Source: Alisma plantago-aquatica (Eukaryota; Streptophyta; Magnoliopsida; Alismatales; Alismataceae). Taken from it: DNA of 64,000 nucleotides. Position 1 is the stretch's first letter. The number at the start of each line of letters is the position of its first letter. Under the pieces are notes generated by a model. The model saw only the letters and a list, made by a program, of their open reading frames with translations, made no database searches and was not told the DNA's origin. The translations under genes and the position numbers were made by a program. Location of the stretch: assembly GCA_963693085.1 (NCBI GenBank), contig OY856409.1, positions 503,100,303-503,164,302 of the forward strand. The letters are read 5' to 3'. Shown here one piece after another: positions 11,695 through 23,566 of the stretch.

Positions 11695-11830
11695 TAGGTC
11701 TTCAAAAACACACAGGGACCGGTATGTAATTTTAAAAAATAATAGAAAAGATTACATCCAATGCCCTCCGTAAGCTTTCTTATATAGTATAGATGACTCT
11801 CTAGGAAATAATATATAATTGGCCAAAATT
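11695..11830 (+). repeat. Isolated copy of the 140-bp satellite unit
   Basis: The order ACACAGGGACCGGTATGTAA, AAAATAATAG, ATTACATCCAATGCCCTCC, CTTTCTTATATAGTATAGATGA matches the monomer of the array at 15873-18285. As in that array, it directly follows an (AT)n tract. It lies on the other side of the LINE from the main array. Confidence 0.75.
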
Positions 11831-12093
11831 AGCAAGTTTTCTTATTTTTCGTGGAGAAAATTTTTCAATAAGTATATATTTTTTGAAATATGTATAAAAT
11901 CCTTTTTTATGGATCTATTTATTCATATTTTCAAAGTTTTTATGTAAAACAAAAGAGGTCTTTATGTATGACAGAAAACTATTTGGCGAGAATAACGATT
12001 TGTATAATTCTTGGGTTTATATCAATGAATAAAAAAACACAACTTGAACAATGAATTAATAAATCGAGTAAAAACTATACAAAACAAAGACTC
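11831..12093. other. Unassigned AT-rich spacer
   Basis: AT-rich DNA between the satellite copy and the LINE 3' end; nothing recognised. Confidence 0.4.
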
Positions 12094-14400
12094 TTTTTTT
12101 TGGAACATACCAAAAGGTAGCTAAAGATTACATAGTGACCGGGAGCGGGATAAAAATTCTATTGAAATCCTAAAGATCTTCCTGGTAAGATGATAGAAGG
12201 GTGGCCAGGAAGGTAGCCCATGAGGATGAGTCGTCAGGTTGTTTTAGGCACTGCTTGGCTAGCCAGTCACCTAGCTTATTCTGTCTTCTTCACTGGAACA
12301 CCACCTTGAAGAGTGGGCATTCAACACATAGGAGTTGGATGGCCTTGGTCAGGAGGACATATCTGGGTGGGGATGCTTCAAGGCCCTTAATCCAGTTTGT
12401 GGCGTTCTGTGAGTCTGTGATCATGATTCTAGAATTAAGACCTTCATGTTTCGCGTATAGCAGAGCTTCTCTGATGGCCATCAGTTCTCCTCTCATCGGG
12501 TCTATGCTGGGAGAACGTTGAGATTGAGCGTGGAGCTAGGTGCCTTGCAGGTCTCTGAAGATCAGACTAGTAGCACACATGCCTACCGCTTTGTTGAGAG
12601 TCGTATCCACATGGATTATGAAGAAATGAGGAGTGATGGGAAAGCTTGTGGTACTCTGGGTGACACTGAGGGAGGTGACGGGGGGATATTGAAAGCCTGG
12701 TCAGCTGTGGTTATCACCGCTCTACAATGAGTGACGATCACTGATGGAGATAAAGTCTTGTTCTCAAAGATGTGGAGGTTCTGGGTTTTCCAGAGCCACC
12801 AACAGACTGTTGCAAAGTAGACACCCCAACTGGGTATCCTACTGAGGGTCTTCAAGTTATATGAGATCCAGTCCTTGGTGGAATCGAGAGTGAAGAAATG
12901 TGATGCGTCAGGAGGCAACAGTTGGGCCCACACTGCCTTCGCCTACGGATAGTCTCTTATGGCATGGATTGTATCCTCTAGAGGACATTGGCACTGCTCA
13001 CATGAAGAGTCTTGTGTGAGGTGGCGTCTAACCCTTAGCTCATTGGTGAGAAGCCTGTCATGGTGAAGTAGTCACATGGTGGTTTTAATTCATTGTTGAG
13101 TCTTCAAACCCCAGATAGAGCTGTAGTAGGCTATGATAGTTGTTTCGGTGAAGTTCATGCTGATCTTATAAGTTGAGTTAGAGGAGAAAGAACCGTCTGT
13201 AGAGGGTAGCCATACTCTTATGTCCTCTCCATACGATTGACTCAGAGGTGGCATGAGGGCAATGGCGCGTAATGAGGGATCGTCAAACCAGAAATTGATG
13301 AAGCTTGTGTCCCATTCTTTGGAGTCAGATATGAGGCATGACACTGTCATGTCTCTGATATCATTAGGGATCGTGAGGTCCACCTTAAGGGTAGGGGCGG
13401 CTCCATCACCGACCCAGAGGTCTATCTAGACATTTGTTTTGTTGCCTGAGATATCAATCATAGATGAATTGTTCAGAATGAGAGGTAAAAGCGTTTTGAT
13501 CCCCCTCCAGGTGTGTGAGCCATAGGTAGTTACAAAGCTTTGCCTACCATATTTGGCGTGCATGAGTTGTGTCTAGGGTGCTGGACCATGCTGTATGTAC
13601 TCCCACGTGATCTTTTCTAATAGAGATTTGTTGGAACATGCTGTTGTTCTCACTCCGAGGCCACCTCGGTGAAGTGGTTTGGTAATGTGCTTCCAAGCAA
13701 CCAAGTGTAGTTTCTTGGTGTCCTGCGTTCCACTCCAAATAAAATTTTGAATCAATTGGTCTATTCTGTCCGAAGTGGAGGCAGGCAGCAGAGTGGATTG
13801 CATTGTGTAGCATGATTGAGCGTATAGTACAGACTTCACCAAAGTGACTCTACCTGCCATTGAAAGAAATCTGTTCTGCCAGCTATTAATCTGTGAGCAG
13901 ATCCTATCGATCAGATATTGGTAATGGTCCTTTCTTTTCCTCTTGTGGATGATTGGAATGCCTAAGTGTCTTCCCAGGTCAGAGGTTTCTTTGATATCTA
14001 ATGCTCTGCTGACCTCCGCTCTTATGTATCGTGGGGTGTTAGAAGAGAAGAAAATCGAGGATTTTCCATGGGAAAGAACTTGACCTGAAGCTTGGCTGAA
14101 GCGGTAGAGACATCGGTTGATAGTGTTTGCCTGGAGAGAAGAGGCTTCACCGAAGAGGAAGATATCGTCCGCAAAGCTGACATGGGTGAAGGCGAGCTTT
14201 TGTCTGGTTAAACGAATAGGTTTCCAGTGGCCTAGAGAAGTTTCTTCTTTGATCAATTGGCTTAAATGCTCGAGGCAAAGGACAAAGAGGTATGGAGAGA
14301 GGGGATCTCCTTGCTTCACACCATAGGTCGGTTTGAAAGAACCTATTTCCTCCCCATTCCAGAGAACTGAAGTCATACCTGAGGTGATGATCTGCATGAC
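12094..14400 (-). mobile_element. 5'-truncated LINE (non-LTR retrotransposon)
   Basis: Minus-strand element ending in eight A residues (T run at 12094-12101), shortly after the last codon of the ORF2 remnant at 12170. It begins inside the reverse transcriptase domain at about 14400, so the endonuclease and the first part of RT are missing. Truncation at the 5' end is usual for LINE insertions. The left flank holds a satellite unit and the right flank an AT microsatellite. Confidence 0.85.
12170..14397 (-). pseudogene. LINE ORF2 remnant: reverse transcriptase, zf-RVT, RNase H
   Basis: The RT part (14397-13573) has GVKQGDPLSPYLF and FADDIFLF, the core motifs of non-LTR reverse transcriptases. 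A zf-RVT-like region with Cys/His residues follows (about 13090-12940). A plant-LINE RNase H domain (about 12600-12240, with MRGELMAIREAL and ITDSQNA) comes next, and the frame ends in TAG at 12172-12170. Stops interrupt it at 13575-13573, 13428-13426, 13092-13090, 13074-13072, 12945-12943, 12538-12536 and 12292-12290. There is one frameshift near 12640. Most of the stops are explained by a Trp, Gln or Arg codon changed by C:G to T:A. It cannot support retrotransposition. Confidence 0.9.
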
Positions 14401-14403
14401 TTA

Positions 14404-14557
14404 GTACAATCAAAAGAAATCCATGGTAAAAATTACAACAAATGCAAATAGTTTATAATTTATGTAAGATCCACGATCTAACCCAATAAGATACGTATTG
14501 GAACCAGGCCCTTTATACATATTTAACTTTTTCGATCTATTTAATTTCCATTTATTA

Positions 14558-14559
<2 letters not shown>
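14404..14559. other. Short unassigned spacer
   Basis: AT-rich sequence between the LINE truncation point and the next microsatellite; nothing recognised. Confidence 0.4.

Positions 14560-14628
<69 letters not shown>
14560..14628. repeat. (AT)n microsatellite
   Basis: About 69 bases of alternating AT. Translations here give only Tyr-Ile repeats. Confidence 0.95.
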
Positions 14629-14631
<3 letters not shown>

Positions 14632-14640
14632 TAAAAGAAT

Positions 14641-15027
14641 TGTGTACCTGAGTACATGTAGCTTGCATGTACCTGCCTTCATTTATGATGATTGTAAAAT
14701 TAAATTGCACTATGCAACCTTATGGATGTGGTGTATACCACTTAGATAAGATGTGTATGAAAAATCACCAACATCTTATATTTATAGATCATCCAATGAA
14801 AGAATTTGTGTGTTATCTAATCAACGGTAAGCTATAGAAATTGCAAAAGGCGTTGGATGATATATTGTTATATCTCATGATCTATACAACATATTTGTAT
14901 GATTCCTTAAACACATCTAATCTATATAATTTTGAATCAATCCATATGGTTGAATTTTATTAACATGCTCTACATATGTCATTTTAATGGCCGGTACACG
15001 CAACTTACATGTACTGGTCGGTACACA
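14641..15027. mobile_element. Foldback (MITE-like) element 1
   Basis: The left end TGTGTACCTGAGTACATG (14641 on, to about 14673) is matched by the complement of 14993-15027 over about 34 bp, sharing TGTGTACC, AGTACATGTA and GTACC. The enclosed DNA is AT-rich and non-coding. The element sits between an AT tract on its left and a CT tract on its right. A clean target duplication was not identified. Confidence 0.6.
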
Positions 15028-15035
15028 CTTCCTAA

Positions 15036-15036
15036 C

Positions 15037-15071
<35 letters not shown>

Positions 15072-15386
15072 GGTATATATATAGGTATATATACTAGTGA
15101 ACTCACACGTGCACATGTACGTGACCTATAAAATTTGTTGAAAATGTGCGGGGAGAGGACTCGTCTGTGAAAGGGTCCCTACGGTAAAAGATATTTGTGT
15201 TGGTTGTCTGAAAGGAGAGAATCAAGGAATTGTTTTTGTGGGATGGAGAGAGAAATACAGAATTCATTGAAAAAAGAGTTAATAGGAGAGTGTGAGAATA
15301 AATATTTATAGGAGCAAAATTCCTTGAAAAAATGAGAGAAGACAGTGAATCAAGGAGAGCACAACATCAAACTCTCTCTTTTGATA
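15036..15386. other. CT/AT microsatellite and unassigned spacer
   Basis: A CT tract (about 15036-15056) runs into an AT tract (15056-15071). The rest is purine-rich non-coding DNA leading to element 2. Confidence 0.6.
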
Positions 15387-15782
15387 GAGAGAGAGAGAGA
15401 CATGCTAGAATACACTCAAGTGTATTCAGAGCAGAATACACTCAAGTAGTTTTTCATGATACAATGTTTTTTTAAAATCTAATCCATTGATCTTGTTAAT
15501 CATCTTGTGAATAACTGATATAAAAAATTTGAGCAGATTTGGACATTTATAGGTCATGTTATAAAGACTGCAAAAATTATGCATTTCAAATTAGTTTCGG
15601 GCGTCTATTTTGTTATCCTTGGAGGAGTGACTTACACTCATCCAAATGGGCTCAAAATTTATTTGTAGCCTAATTATAGTATGACAATGAAGATAAATGA
15701 TTTACATCTTGCAAAAAATAGTCTTGATATGCAAACAAACTTGAGTGTATCTGTGTGATCTGTACACTCGAGTATATTCTGA

Positions 15783-15814
<32 letters not shown>
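15387..15814. mobile_element. Foldback (MITE-like) element 2
   Basis: The left end (about 15387-15448) reads GAGAGAGA, AGAATACACTCAAGTGTA, then CAGAATACACTCAAG. The right end (15740-15814) is its approximate complement: CTTGAGTGTATC, TACACTCGAGTATATTCTGA, CTCTCTCT. By eye the arms are about 70-75% identical. The interior is non-coding. GA/CT tracts form the outer ends of the arms. Confidence 0.6.

Positions 15815-15872
<58 letters not shown>
15787..15872. repeat. (CT)n followed by (AT)n microsatellite
   Basis: CT repeats to 15814 run directly into AT repeats to 15872, where the satellite array begins. Confidence 0.95.
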
Positions 15873-15875
<3 letters not shown>

Positions 15876-18285
15876 AAAGTGTGGTGTACACACATGGACA
15901 AATATGTAATTTCAAATAATAATGGAAAAAATTACATCCAATCCCCTCTGCGAGCTTTTTTATATAATATAGGTGAGTCTCCAAAAATAATATATAATTT
16001 AAAACTGAAGACAAAAGTGTGGTGTACACACACGGACCAATATGTAAGTTCTAAAATAATGTAGAAAACTATGTCCAATCCCTCTGTCGGCTTTCTTATA
16101 TAGTACAGATGATTCTCCAAATATATTATATAATATAAAAATTATAGACAAAATTGTGGTGCAAACACATAGAGACCAATACATAATTTCAAAAAATAAT
16201 GGAGAACATTGCAACCTTCCCTCTTCCTAGGATTTCTTTATTGTTAGATGAGTCTCTAAATATAATATATAATTTAAAAAATTAAGTGTAGTTTGGTGTG
16301 CACATAGGGACCGGTATGTAATTTTAAAAAATAATAAAGAATATTACATCCAATCTCCTCTCTGGGGTTTCTTATGTAGTATAGATGAGTCCCCAAATAT
16401 AAATTACAATTTTAAAAATAAAGACAAAGGTGTGGTTTAAACACACATGGACCAGTATGTAATTTTAAAAAATAATAGAGAAAATTACATCCAACCGCCT
16501 CTAGGGCTTTCTTATATTTAGTATAGATCAGTCTCCAAATATATAATATAATTTAAATAGGTAAAGACAAAATTGTGATGTACAAGGGACCAATATATAA
16601 TTCCAAAAACTAATTGAGAAAATCACATCCACCCCCTCCACATGATTTCTTATATAGTAAAGAAAAGTCTCCAAATATAATATATAATGTCAAAAATAAT
16701 ATATAATGTGAAAAATTAAAGACAAAATTGTGGTATACACACATAAGGAGTAGTATGTAATAATAAAAAACAATGGAAAAAATTGCATCCATCCCCCTCC
16801 ACGGGCTTTCTTATATAGTATAGATGAGTCTCTAAAAACAATATATAATTTAAAAAACTAAAGAAAAAGTGTAGTGTACATACACATGGACCATTATGCA
16901 ATTTCAAAAAAATAATGGAGAAAATTATATCGACCCCCCATCCATAGTCTTTTTATATAGTATAGACAAGTATTTAAATGTAATATATAATTTAAAAAAT
17001 TAAAGACAAGAGTGTGGTGTACAAACACATGAACTAGTTTGTATTTAAAAAAATAATGAAGAAAATTGCATACAACCACTCAGCAAGTTTTCTTATATAG
17101 TATAGATGAGTCTCCAAGAATATTATATAATTTAAAAAATTAAAGACAAAAATGTGGTGTACACACACAAAAACCTGTATGTAATTTCAAAAAATAATAG
17201 AGAAAATTACATCCAACCCCCTCCACGACTTTCCTATATAATATAGATATAGATGAGTCTAAATATAATTTATAATTTAAACATTAAAGATAAAAGTGTG
17301 GTGTACATACACATGGACCACTATATAATTTCAAAAGAATGGAGAAAATTGTAACCAACACCTTCTACTGGCTTAAATAGAAAAAGGATGTTTTGTGATT
17401 TTAAAAAAGCACTGGAAAAAATTGCACCGTTTAATCTAAAACGGGCTGGGTGCAACCCCCTCCACAGGCTTTATTATATATTATAGATATAGATGAGTCT
17501 CTAAATATATTATATAATTTGAAAAATTGAAGATAGAAGTGTGGTGTACACACATAGGGACCAAAATATAATTTACAAAAATAATAGAAAAAAATTGCAA
17601 CTAGCCCCTTCGCTGGCTTAAATAGATAATGGATGTGTTTGTAATTTAAAAAGTGTTGTAAAAAATTGCACTGTTAATCCAAAATAGATTGTTTTATATA
17701 GTATAGATGAATATCTTAATACATATACAATTTAAAAAATTAAAGACAAAAGTGTGTTGTACATATATAGGGACCAGTATGTAATTTTAAAAAATAATAG
17801 AAGAAATTGCAACCAAATATTTTTATATATGAGTCTCTCAATATAACATATAATTTAAAAAATTAAAGACAAAAGTGTGTTGTAACCACAAAAGGACCAT
17901 AATGTAATTTCAAAAAGTAGTAGAGAACATTGCATCCAACCCCCTATGTGGGGCTTTGTTATATACAAAGGACGCATTTTGTAATTTATAAAAATGTTGA
18001 AAAAAATTGTATGATATCCAAAACAGCTTGTTTTGTATAGTATAGATATATAGTATAGATGAGTCTCTTAATACAATATAAAATCTTAAAAATTAAAGAC
18101 AAAAGTTTGGTATACACACATAGGGACCAATATATAATTTCAAAAAATAATATAGAAAATTGCATCGACACATTAGTATATATGAGTCTCCCAATATAAT
18201 ATATAATTTAAAAAATTAAAGACAAAAGTGTGTTGTAAATAGAAAAGGAGCAGTATATAATTTCAAAAAGTAATGGAGAACATTG
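15873..18285 (+). repeat. Satellite array, about 16 units of about 140 bp
   Basis: Each unit has the order GTGTGGTGTACACACAT, GGGACCAGTATGTAATTTC, AAAAAATAATGGAGAAAAT, TGCATCCAACCCCCTCC, GCTTTCTTATATAGTATAG, ATGAGTCTCCAAATATAAT. Unit starts are spaced mostly 122-161 bp apart, but three units are longer (about 214-243 bp). The longer ones carry an extra module near 17365-17440, 17610-17690 and 17960-18020 (AAATTGCACCGTTTAATCC-like). Units differ by many substitutions, so the array is old. Stops fill every frame; minus-strand reading frames here are by-products. Confidence 0.9.
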
Positions 18286-19070
18286 TTTAAGGAATTCGTC
18301 ACCGAAAGCATTGACGCATAGCGCCAGTGAATTTTTCAGGGAAACTCACGTGTCAAACGATAAACCCCACACAAAAAGAGATAAAGGAATCAAAAAATAT
18401 TGTGGAATTTGAGACGGTGAATACAGCCATCCAATTTTTACGAAGCCGGACTCGCACACAATTTACCAAGCTAGCCAATTCAAGTCTTGCTTTGTTATGG
18501 AAAGTGTTTCGATAGCATTGGAGAGACATGAGCAATCTCGAGTAGCACTCAGGCATCCTAATCACTGCATCACCTAACAATGTTAAATAAACCGCTAGAA
18601 CATGTTTTGGAAATAGGTAAATATATTGCCAAAAGGTCCCTCTTTAAAGGAAACCACTACAAACGCCAAATGTTCAAGCGTTGTATAATGTTCAAAATCA
18701 CATAATCCTGACCGCATCAAATTCACGCGGTGGGAGGCGGCAGCTCCTAATTCATTGCCGAATAGTACAAAAGTCCAACGCACAAACATACAACTCCGGT
18801 GTCTTGGTAGTGAAATTGATTATACACACTTGGACAATCTATAAAAACTTAGTGGCTCAACATGAGATCAGTTATTCTCATTAAAAAATCTCAATTGCTC
18901 AACATGAGACTGAAAACTCACTTTCTCAAAATGAGATCAGTTCTTCTCATTAAAAAAACATAGTAGTAACAATGCACCATTTTTTTTCCATAATATTGTT
19001 TTGACTTTTATTCACCGAATGATAAATGCTCAAATGGATATGTAGAAAACAATTTCCTGAATAATGATTG
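18286..19070. other. Unassigned region after the satellite
   Basis: 18290-18800 has more even base composition, with short minus-strand frames at 18353-18580 and 18595-18789 that I do not recognise; they could be a captured gene fragment. At 18851-18956 a CTCAACATGAGATCAGTTAT-type phrase occurs twice, about 66 bp apart, each followed by CTCATTAAAAAA. Confidence 0.4.
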
Positions 19071-19303
19071 GCATGACTAAAGAACCCACAAGTCTCTTCC
19101 CGTAGTGTCCTATATGACTATACTCGTTATCCTCTTCCATCCAATACAACATATTCTAGGATATTATTATAACCAAATTTTCGTTTATATGAGGGCTCAT
19201 TTAATCAAATAGACAACACGAGATTGTGTAGTAGGTTGTAGTGGGAAGGGGATGAAAAGAGGATTATGAAAAGGAAGGGAAGGGAAGGACACATGTATTT
19301 GAT
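19071..19303 (+). repeat. Direct repeat copy 1
   Basis: Starts GCATGACTAAAGAACCCA and ends ACATGTATTTGAT, with GAGGGCTCATTT and GGATTATGAAAAGGAAGGGA inside. It matches 20131-20370 in order and orientation. The pair encloses about 830 bp of AT-rich non-coding DNA. I see no tRNA primer site after it, so I do not call the pair LTRs. Confidence 0.7.
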
Positions 19304-20130
19304 ATTTTTCGTTCATAAAAGTCCCACATTGGTATTCTATCAATTTTGAAGCCTCTCAATGAGAGGGGTAGAAAGAGCTTAAGATAATATATGAGTTTAC
19401 ACCAACTAGACCGAATGTGTGTGAAGCAGTGATAAACACAATGTACTTAGCATACAGTGAGAAAACCATACCTTTTACTTAGCATTATTTTCTATAATGT
19501 GCGAGCTAACATTTGGTGCTCAGATGGATGAGATGAGTACAATTTTGTTTTATTTTTTGATGATTTTTTTCATTCAGATCAGGAGAGGTCCAACTGGCCC
19601 TTTGGGGTCTTCCCTAAGTATTGAATCAACAACTTTTGACTAACAAACTGACTTGAATTAGCAAATTGAACCAACTTACAAAGCATATAAGTATGATTTC
19701 TCATTCTATTCTTCTAATAATGAAAAAACATTGCTTAGTAAGCCAACTTTATGCAAAATTTGATACAATTTTTAGTAAATATTGATACGGTTAACTCATA
19801 ATGTTTGTATATGGATAGGATATTAATAATCATTGATTGGGCTTAAACGATACATCTTGGTGTGATTCTCTATAATAAACATAGTGGTTTTCTATGTCAG
19901 TAGGTTATTAAGAATTATGTTTGAGCTAGACTTTGTAACTTTTGTGAATCTACATACTTTTACACTTTTCTTATTATATGAACAAAACGTTGGGAATTTT
20001 TGTGAGTTAGATATAAAATTGAAAAACAACCTGACCTTAGTTAGATTTAAAACCCAAGCACAACCTGAGCCTCAAAGTAATCTAGGTTCTTTCTATTCAA
20101 ATTAATGTCAACTTAGCATAAATGATGACG
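19304..20130. other. Unassigned AT-rich DNA between direct repeats
   Basis: No supported gene. A frame at 19884-20105 has no recognisable content. Confidence 0.4.
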
Positions 20131-20370
20131 GGAATGACTAAAGAACCCATAAGGATTTTTCCATGGTCTGTTATAGAGATATACTCGTCATCCTACTCCA
20201 TCCAATGCGTCATTTTATAGGAAGGACTAAAATCCACTTTTTTCTATAGAGGGCTCATTTTATCAAATTGACAAAATGATTTTGTCCGGTATGTTGTGTT
20301 GGAAAGGGAGGGAAGGGGTTCAAAATAGGATTATGAAAAGGAAGGGAAGGGATGGATACATGCATTTGTC
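20131..20370 (+). repeat. Direct repeat copy 2
   Basis: Starts GGAATGACTAAAGAACCCA and ends TACATGCATTTGTC. The middle keeps GAGGGCTCATTTTATCAAAT and GGATTATGAAAAGGAAGGGA of copy 1, with scattered substitutions and small indels. Confidence 0.7.
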
Positions 20371-20836
20371 TCTTTTTTCTTTGACCATAGTCAGCTAAAC
20401 TAAAAATATTATTTCATTAATCACATAGAGAATACTATGAATATGTCTTTATAAAAGCACAGACACAAATTAGGATGCCAAACCTTTATGGATAGAGAAG
20501 TTTATAAATCTTAAAGCAAAATTATTAGATGTAGACAAAAAAAGAATAAGGTTACTATTAGTTATGTGTTGAAGGTGTCATAGATGAGAGGTCGTGTCAT
20601 TAGCAAGCACTCTAAAGGTATCAAACCCAAAAGATAAAAAATGATGGTGATTCCCTATGCAAGCTATCACTTATTTTTTATTTTTTGTATTGTAGTGTCA
20701 CAAGCTACCTAGGTTGCTTTAAAGTTACTTGATGGAACATATATCAATGGAGAGAATCTAGTAAAGTCAAAGCATGTGTGTTTTCCATCTGTCCAATCAT
20801 ATAACAATATGTCTATAGGAAACTAAGAGTGCATAC
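20371..20836. other. Unassigned AT-rich DNA
   Basis: Nothing recognised on either strand. Confidence 0.4.
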
Positions 20837-22616
20837 TGTAAGGTTGTAAAGAGTGGGACCCAATAGGGGGTCCACTCAAATGGTATAATACAAGATCCAT
20901 GTAATAATAAAGTAGCGAAAATAAAACTATTAGAAGGTTACATCATGATTCATTTACAATTTTCCCTCACCATAAAAGGTGGTATAGAAAAGTAAAAGGT
21001 ATACATCTAATAAATTTAATCACATATACCACCTATTGCAGAGGGCAATCCAACCATTCGAAGCTATTCTTATATTTTATATCATGTATACAATCTTTGT
21101 GCATCCTTGTATTCTAAAGTATCTACACATGGATGGAAGGGAACATCCCCCAGACCATAGGAAACAGGGTAAAGGTCAGCAGTTAAAGGTTGAGTATGTA
21201 CCTATAATAACACTTTGGGCAATATATTAGGTTAGAAGTGCAACAAAAGATGTTCCTACAAGTAGGGGGATATAAACATGTAGCTAAGCTCAAAATAATT
21301 ATAACAAGAGAATTGATGCATAATAAATTCAGAGTACACACATGGAGAATAAAATGTCTATCCATAACAGTTAACCACAATTTTAAACAATAAACTTTTG
21401 CATGCAAAACAATGTAGACTAAATATATACCTAAACTAGGGCCATAACACCACAAGATCATGGCCTAAAAGAATTAAGGGTGAAAACACACACCCTGGGA
21501 GGAATACACACGCCCTTTATAAGTATGGTTATACATAAGTACCACTATTCTGGATATTTTATTTAAACATGTACAATGCATAGATAGGGTGGCAAGACTA
21601 ACATATTAGTCAATTTCACATAAAATGGAAATTATAGAAGAAGGGGTCCAAAGACCCATTATAACAGAGTAATTCAACAATCATAAGAATTTAAACGAAT
21701 GTAAATCAGGAAATATGAATGTCCAACAATTGAGATTCAAGTAGAATTGACATTCAAGAGATGTTTCCATGAATCCAAGCTAGAAGGTGGTGTTCTCTTA
21801 CCTTAGAACAGGTTGGTCATTTCCTTGAGCTCCTGATCTCCTTCCTTAGTCGGCCACAACAAGAGATAAGTGAAGAGTGAAAGGAAAACGTTGCCTTTGA
21901 TTGCAAAGGAAAGGGTATAAGTACCTTTGGGGTTATTTTCATCATAAGGACAACTTACTCCTCCTTTTCACAACTAGGTCCTTCCTTTCTTTTAGGCACG
22001 TCCCTCCTCTTCTTTTATAAGGTAAAACTCCTTCTAAAACCAAGAACTAAAGGCAAGGAAGGTCAACTTATCACTAAGGTACATATGTACATAAGGGTCT
22101 CCTTACTTACATCTTGATGATTTAATTACAAAGGTGTTCCTTATTATATGATTATTCAAAGGAAGTGCCCCCTTCATCATTATTAGTTAAAAGGATGTCA
22201 AAAGTCATAAAAGATGTTCAAGATGGTGTATTTTATAAGTTGCACCCCACATTTGGGTAATTTTCACTTTAATCCAAATTAGGGTTTTTAAGCACAAGGA
22301 TCATTCCACAAGCTGTATCTTGGTGCCCAAGCTTGGGAAATCCATCTTACCTCATCATATTTACTCATATGATGTCTCATCATCAGAGGAACATCTTAAC
22401 TTGTGAAATTTGCAAGTTACACCCTTTAAATGGGTAATTTGCACATAGGCCCCTGCATTACCAAATAATTCTACAACATTGTTTTAAAAGGACAGAAATG
22501 AAAATGTATGTTCCTTAGGAACTTAATTACATGTAAAAAGATAATCACCAGGGTTTAATTACATATTTAGGCAAAACACCTGGGGTTAGTTCATAACCCA
22601 GGTCAGGAGTGTTACA
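20837..22616 (-). mobile_element. Probable LTR-like block (gypsy, Tekay-like)
   Basis: On the minus strand the block starts TGTAACACTCCTGACCTGGG at 22616 and can be read to a CTTACA end at 20837, about 1.8 kb with TG/CA-type ends. The start resembles Tekay/Del LTRs. Flanks (CATAC left, GGTTA right) do not match as a target duplication. It abuts the truncated LTR of copia A at 22617. It may be a solo or truncated LTR; the left edge is uncertain. Confidence 0.4.
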
Positions 22617-23164
22617 GGTTACCCCAAAGGTGATACTCAGGTGCATTGTAACACATGGAGATTGAGTGTCAGTGATGTAGATGGGATTTGTCCCTCCTAT
22701 ATGACATTGATATCTAGGCTACTTGATAAGAGAGATTGAAAAATGTATGATTGTACTCATGTGACTCAGTATATGATATGTGAACTCACATGCATCTCAG
22801 AAAGTATGCTCTAGTTCAAGGAACATGGATTGATTATTGAGAGGATGATGATTCTATGCCTCGAGTTCAATCTGGATGTCAAAGACAAAGGAACTATACA
22901 ATCATGGTAACACTAATCATGGATTGTAGGTTGAAGTTGTTATCCAACTTTCTAGTTACTTATGTAGCAATGATGTGCTGCTAGATACCACTCATTGATT
23001 GTGATATCGTAAATTAGTTATAGAAATTCATAACCAATGTAACTTGGGACCTATAGGGTCACACACAAATGATGCACCTAGAATAGGATTTTATTCATGA
23101 ATGATGTTTAACTTGATTACTAAAGTGTTTACATATTCAATTTATGAAATAATGGCTAGAAATT

Positions 23165-23480
23165 GTCTGATTGAACTATGAACTGACCAGTTCAAGTGTG
23201 AACTGATTGATTCAAGTATCATGTTAATTTAAAAAACAATGATTGAAAATTGCATGAACTGGGGCAAGAACCGATCGGTTCAAGGTATGAAATGACCAGT
23301 TCAAATGTTGAATTGCCTAGTTCAATGATCAATATTATTGGATCAAGGATTGATGCTGACATCATGTTGTGCATTAATCATAGCATTGAAAGGTTATATA
23401 TTTGTGAATAGGAAACATAGTGAGCTGATTGTTTCACTGATGAACCAATTGGTTCATCTATGAACTAACTAGTTCAACAT
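23165..23480 (+). promoter_or_regulatory. Copia A U3 palindromic motif array
   Basis: Repeated GAACCGATCGGTTC-like motifs and half-sites (AACTGACCAGTTC, GAACTGATTGATTC, GAACCAATTGGTTC) cluster 80-400 bp upstream of the TATA box at 23557. The same motif is better preserved in element C. A role as an enhancer or protein-binding array is inferred from position. Confidence 0.65.
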
Positions 23481-23556
23481 TTGCAGCTTCTAGAGAATTC
23501 ATGAAATTCTATTTCTTCGACTCCCATATGAACTAGAAACCCTGACCCTGGCCACC

Positions 23557-23566
23557 CTATATAAAG
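23557..23566 (+). promoter_or_regulatory. Copia A 5' LTR TATA box
   Basis: CTATATAAAG, preceded by CCTGACCCTGGCCACC. The 3' LTR has the equivalent TATATAAAAG at 38644 and element C has TATATATAG at 60101. Confidence 0.6.

Noticed and set aside
14410..14749. Frames of 83-90 codons with long Tyr-Ile runs
   Set aside because: Translation of the (AT)n microsatellite.
15670..17079. Series of minus-strand frames with similar sequences
   Set aside because: Each is one satellite unit read out of context; they repeat with the monomer and end irregularly.
18353..18789. Minus-strand frames as exons of a host gene
   Set aside because: No recognisable domain, no convincing splice sites or start; left as unassigned.
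19071..20370. Direct repeats as LTRs of a small retrotransposon
   Set aside because: No TG/CA ends, primer site, polypurine tract or target duplication could be found.
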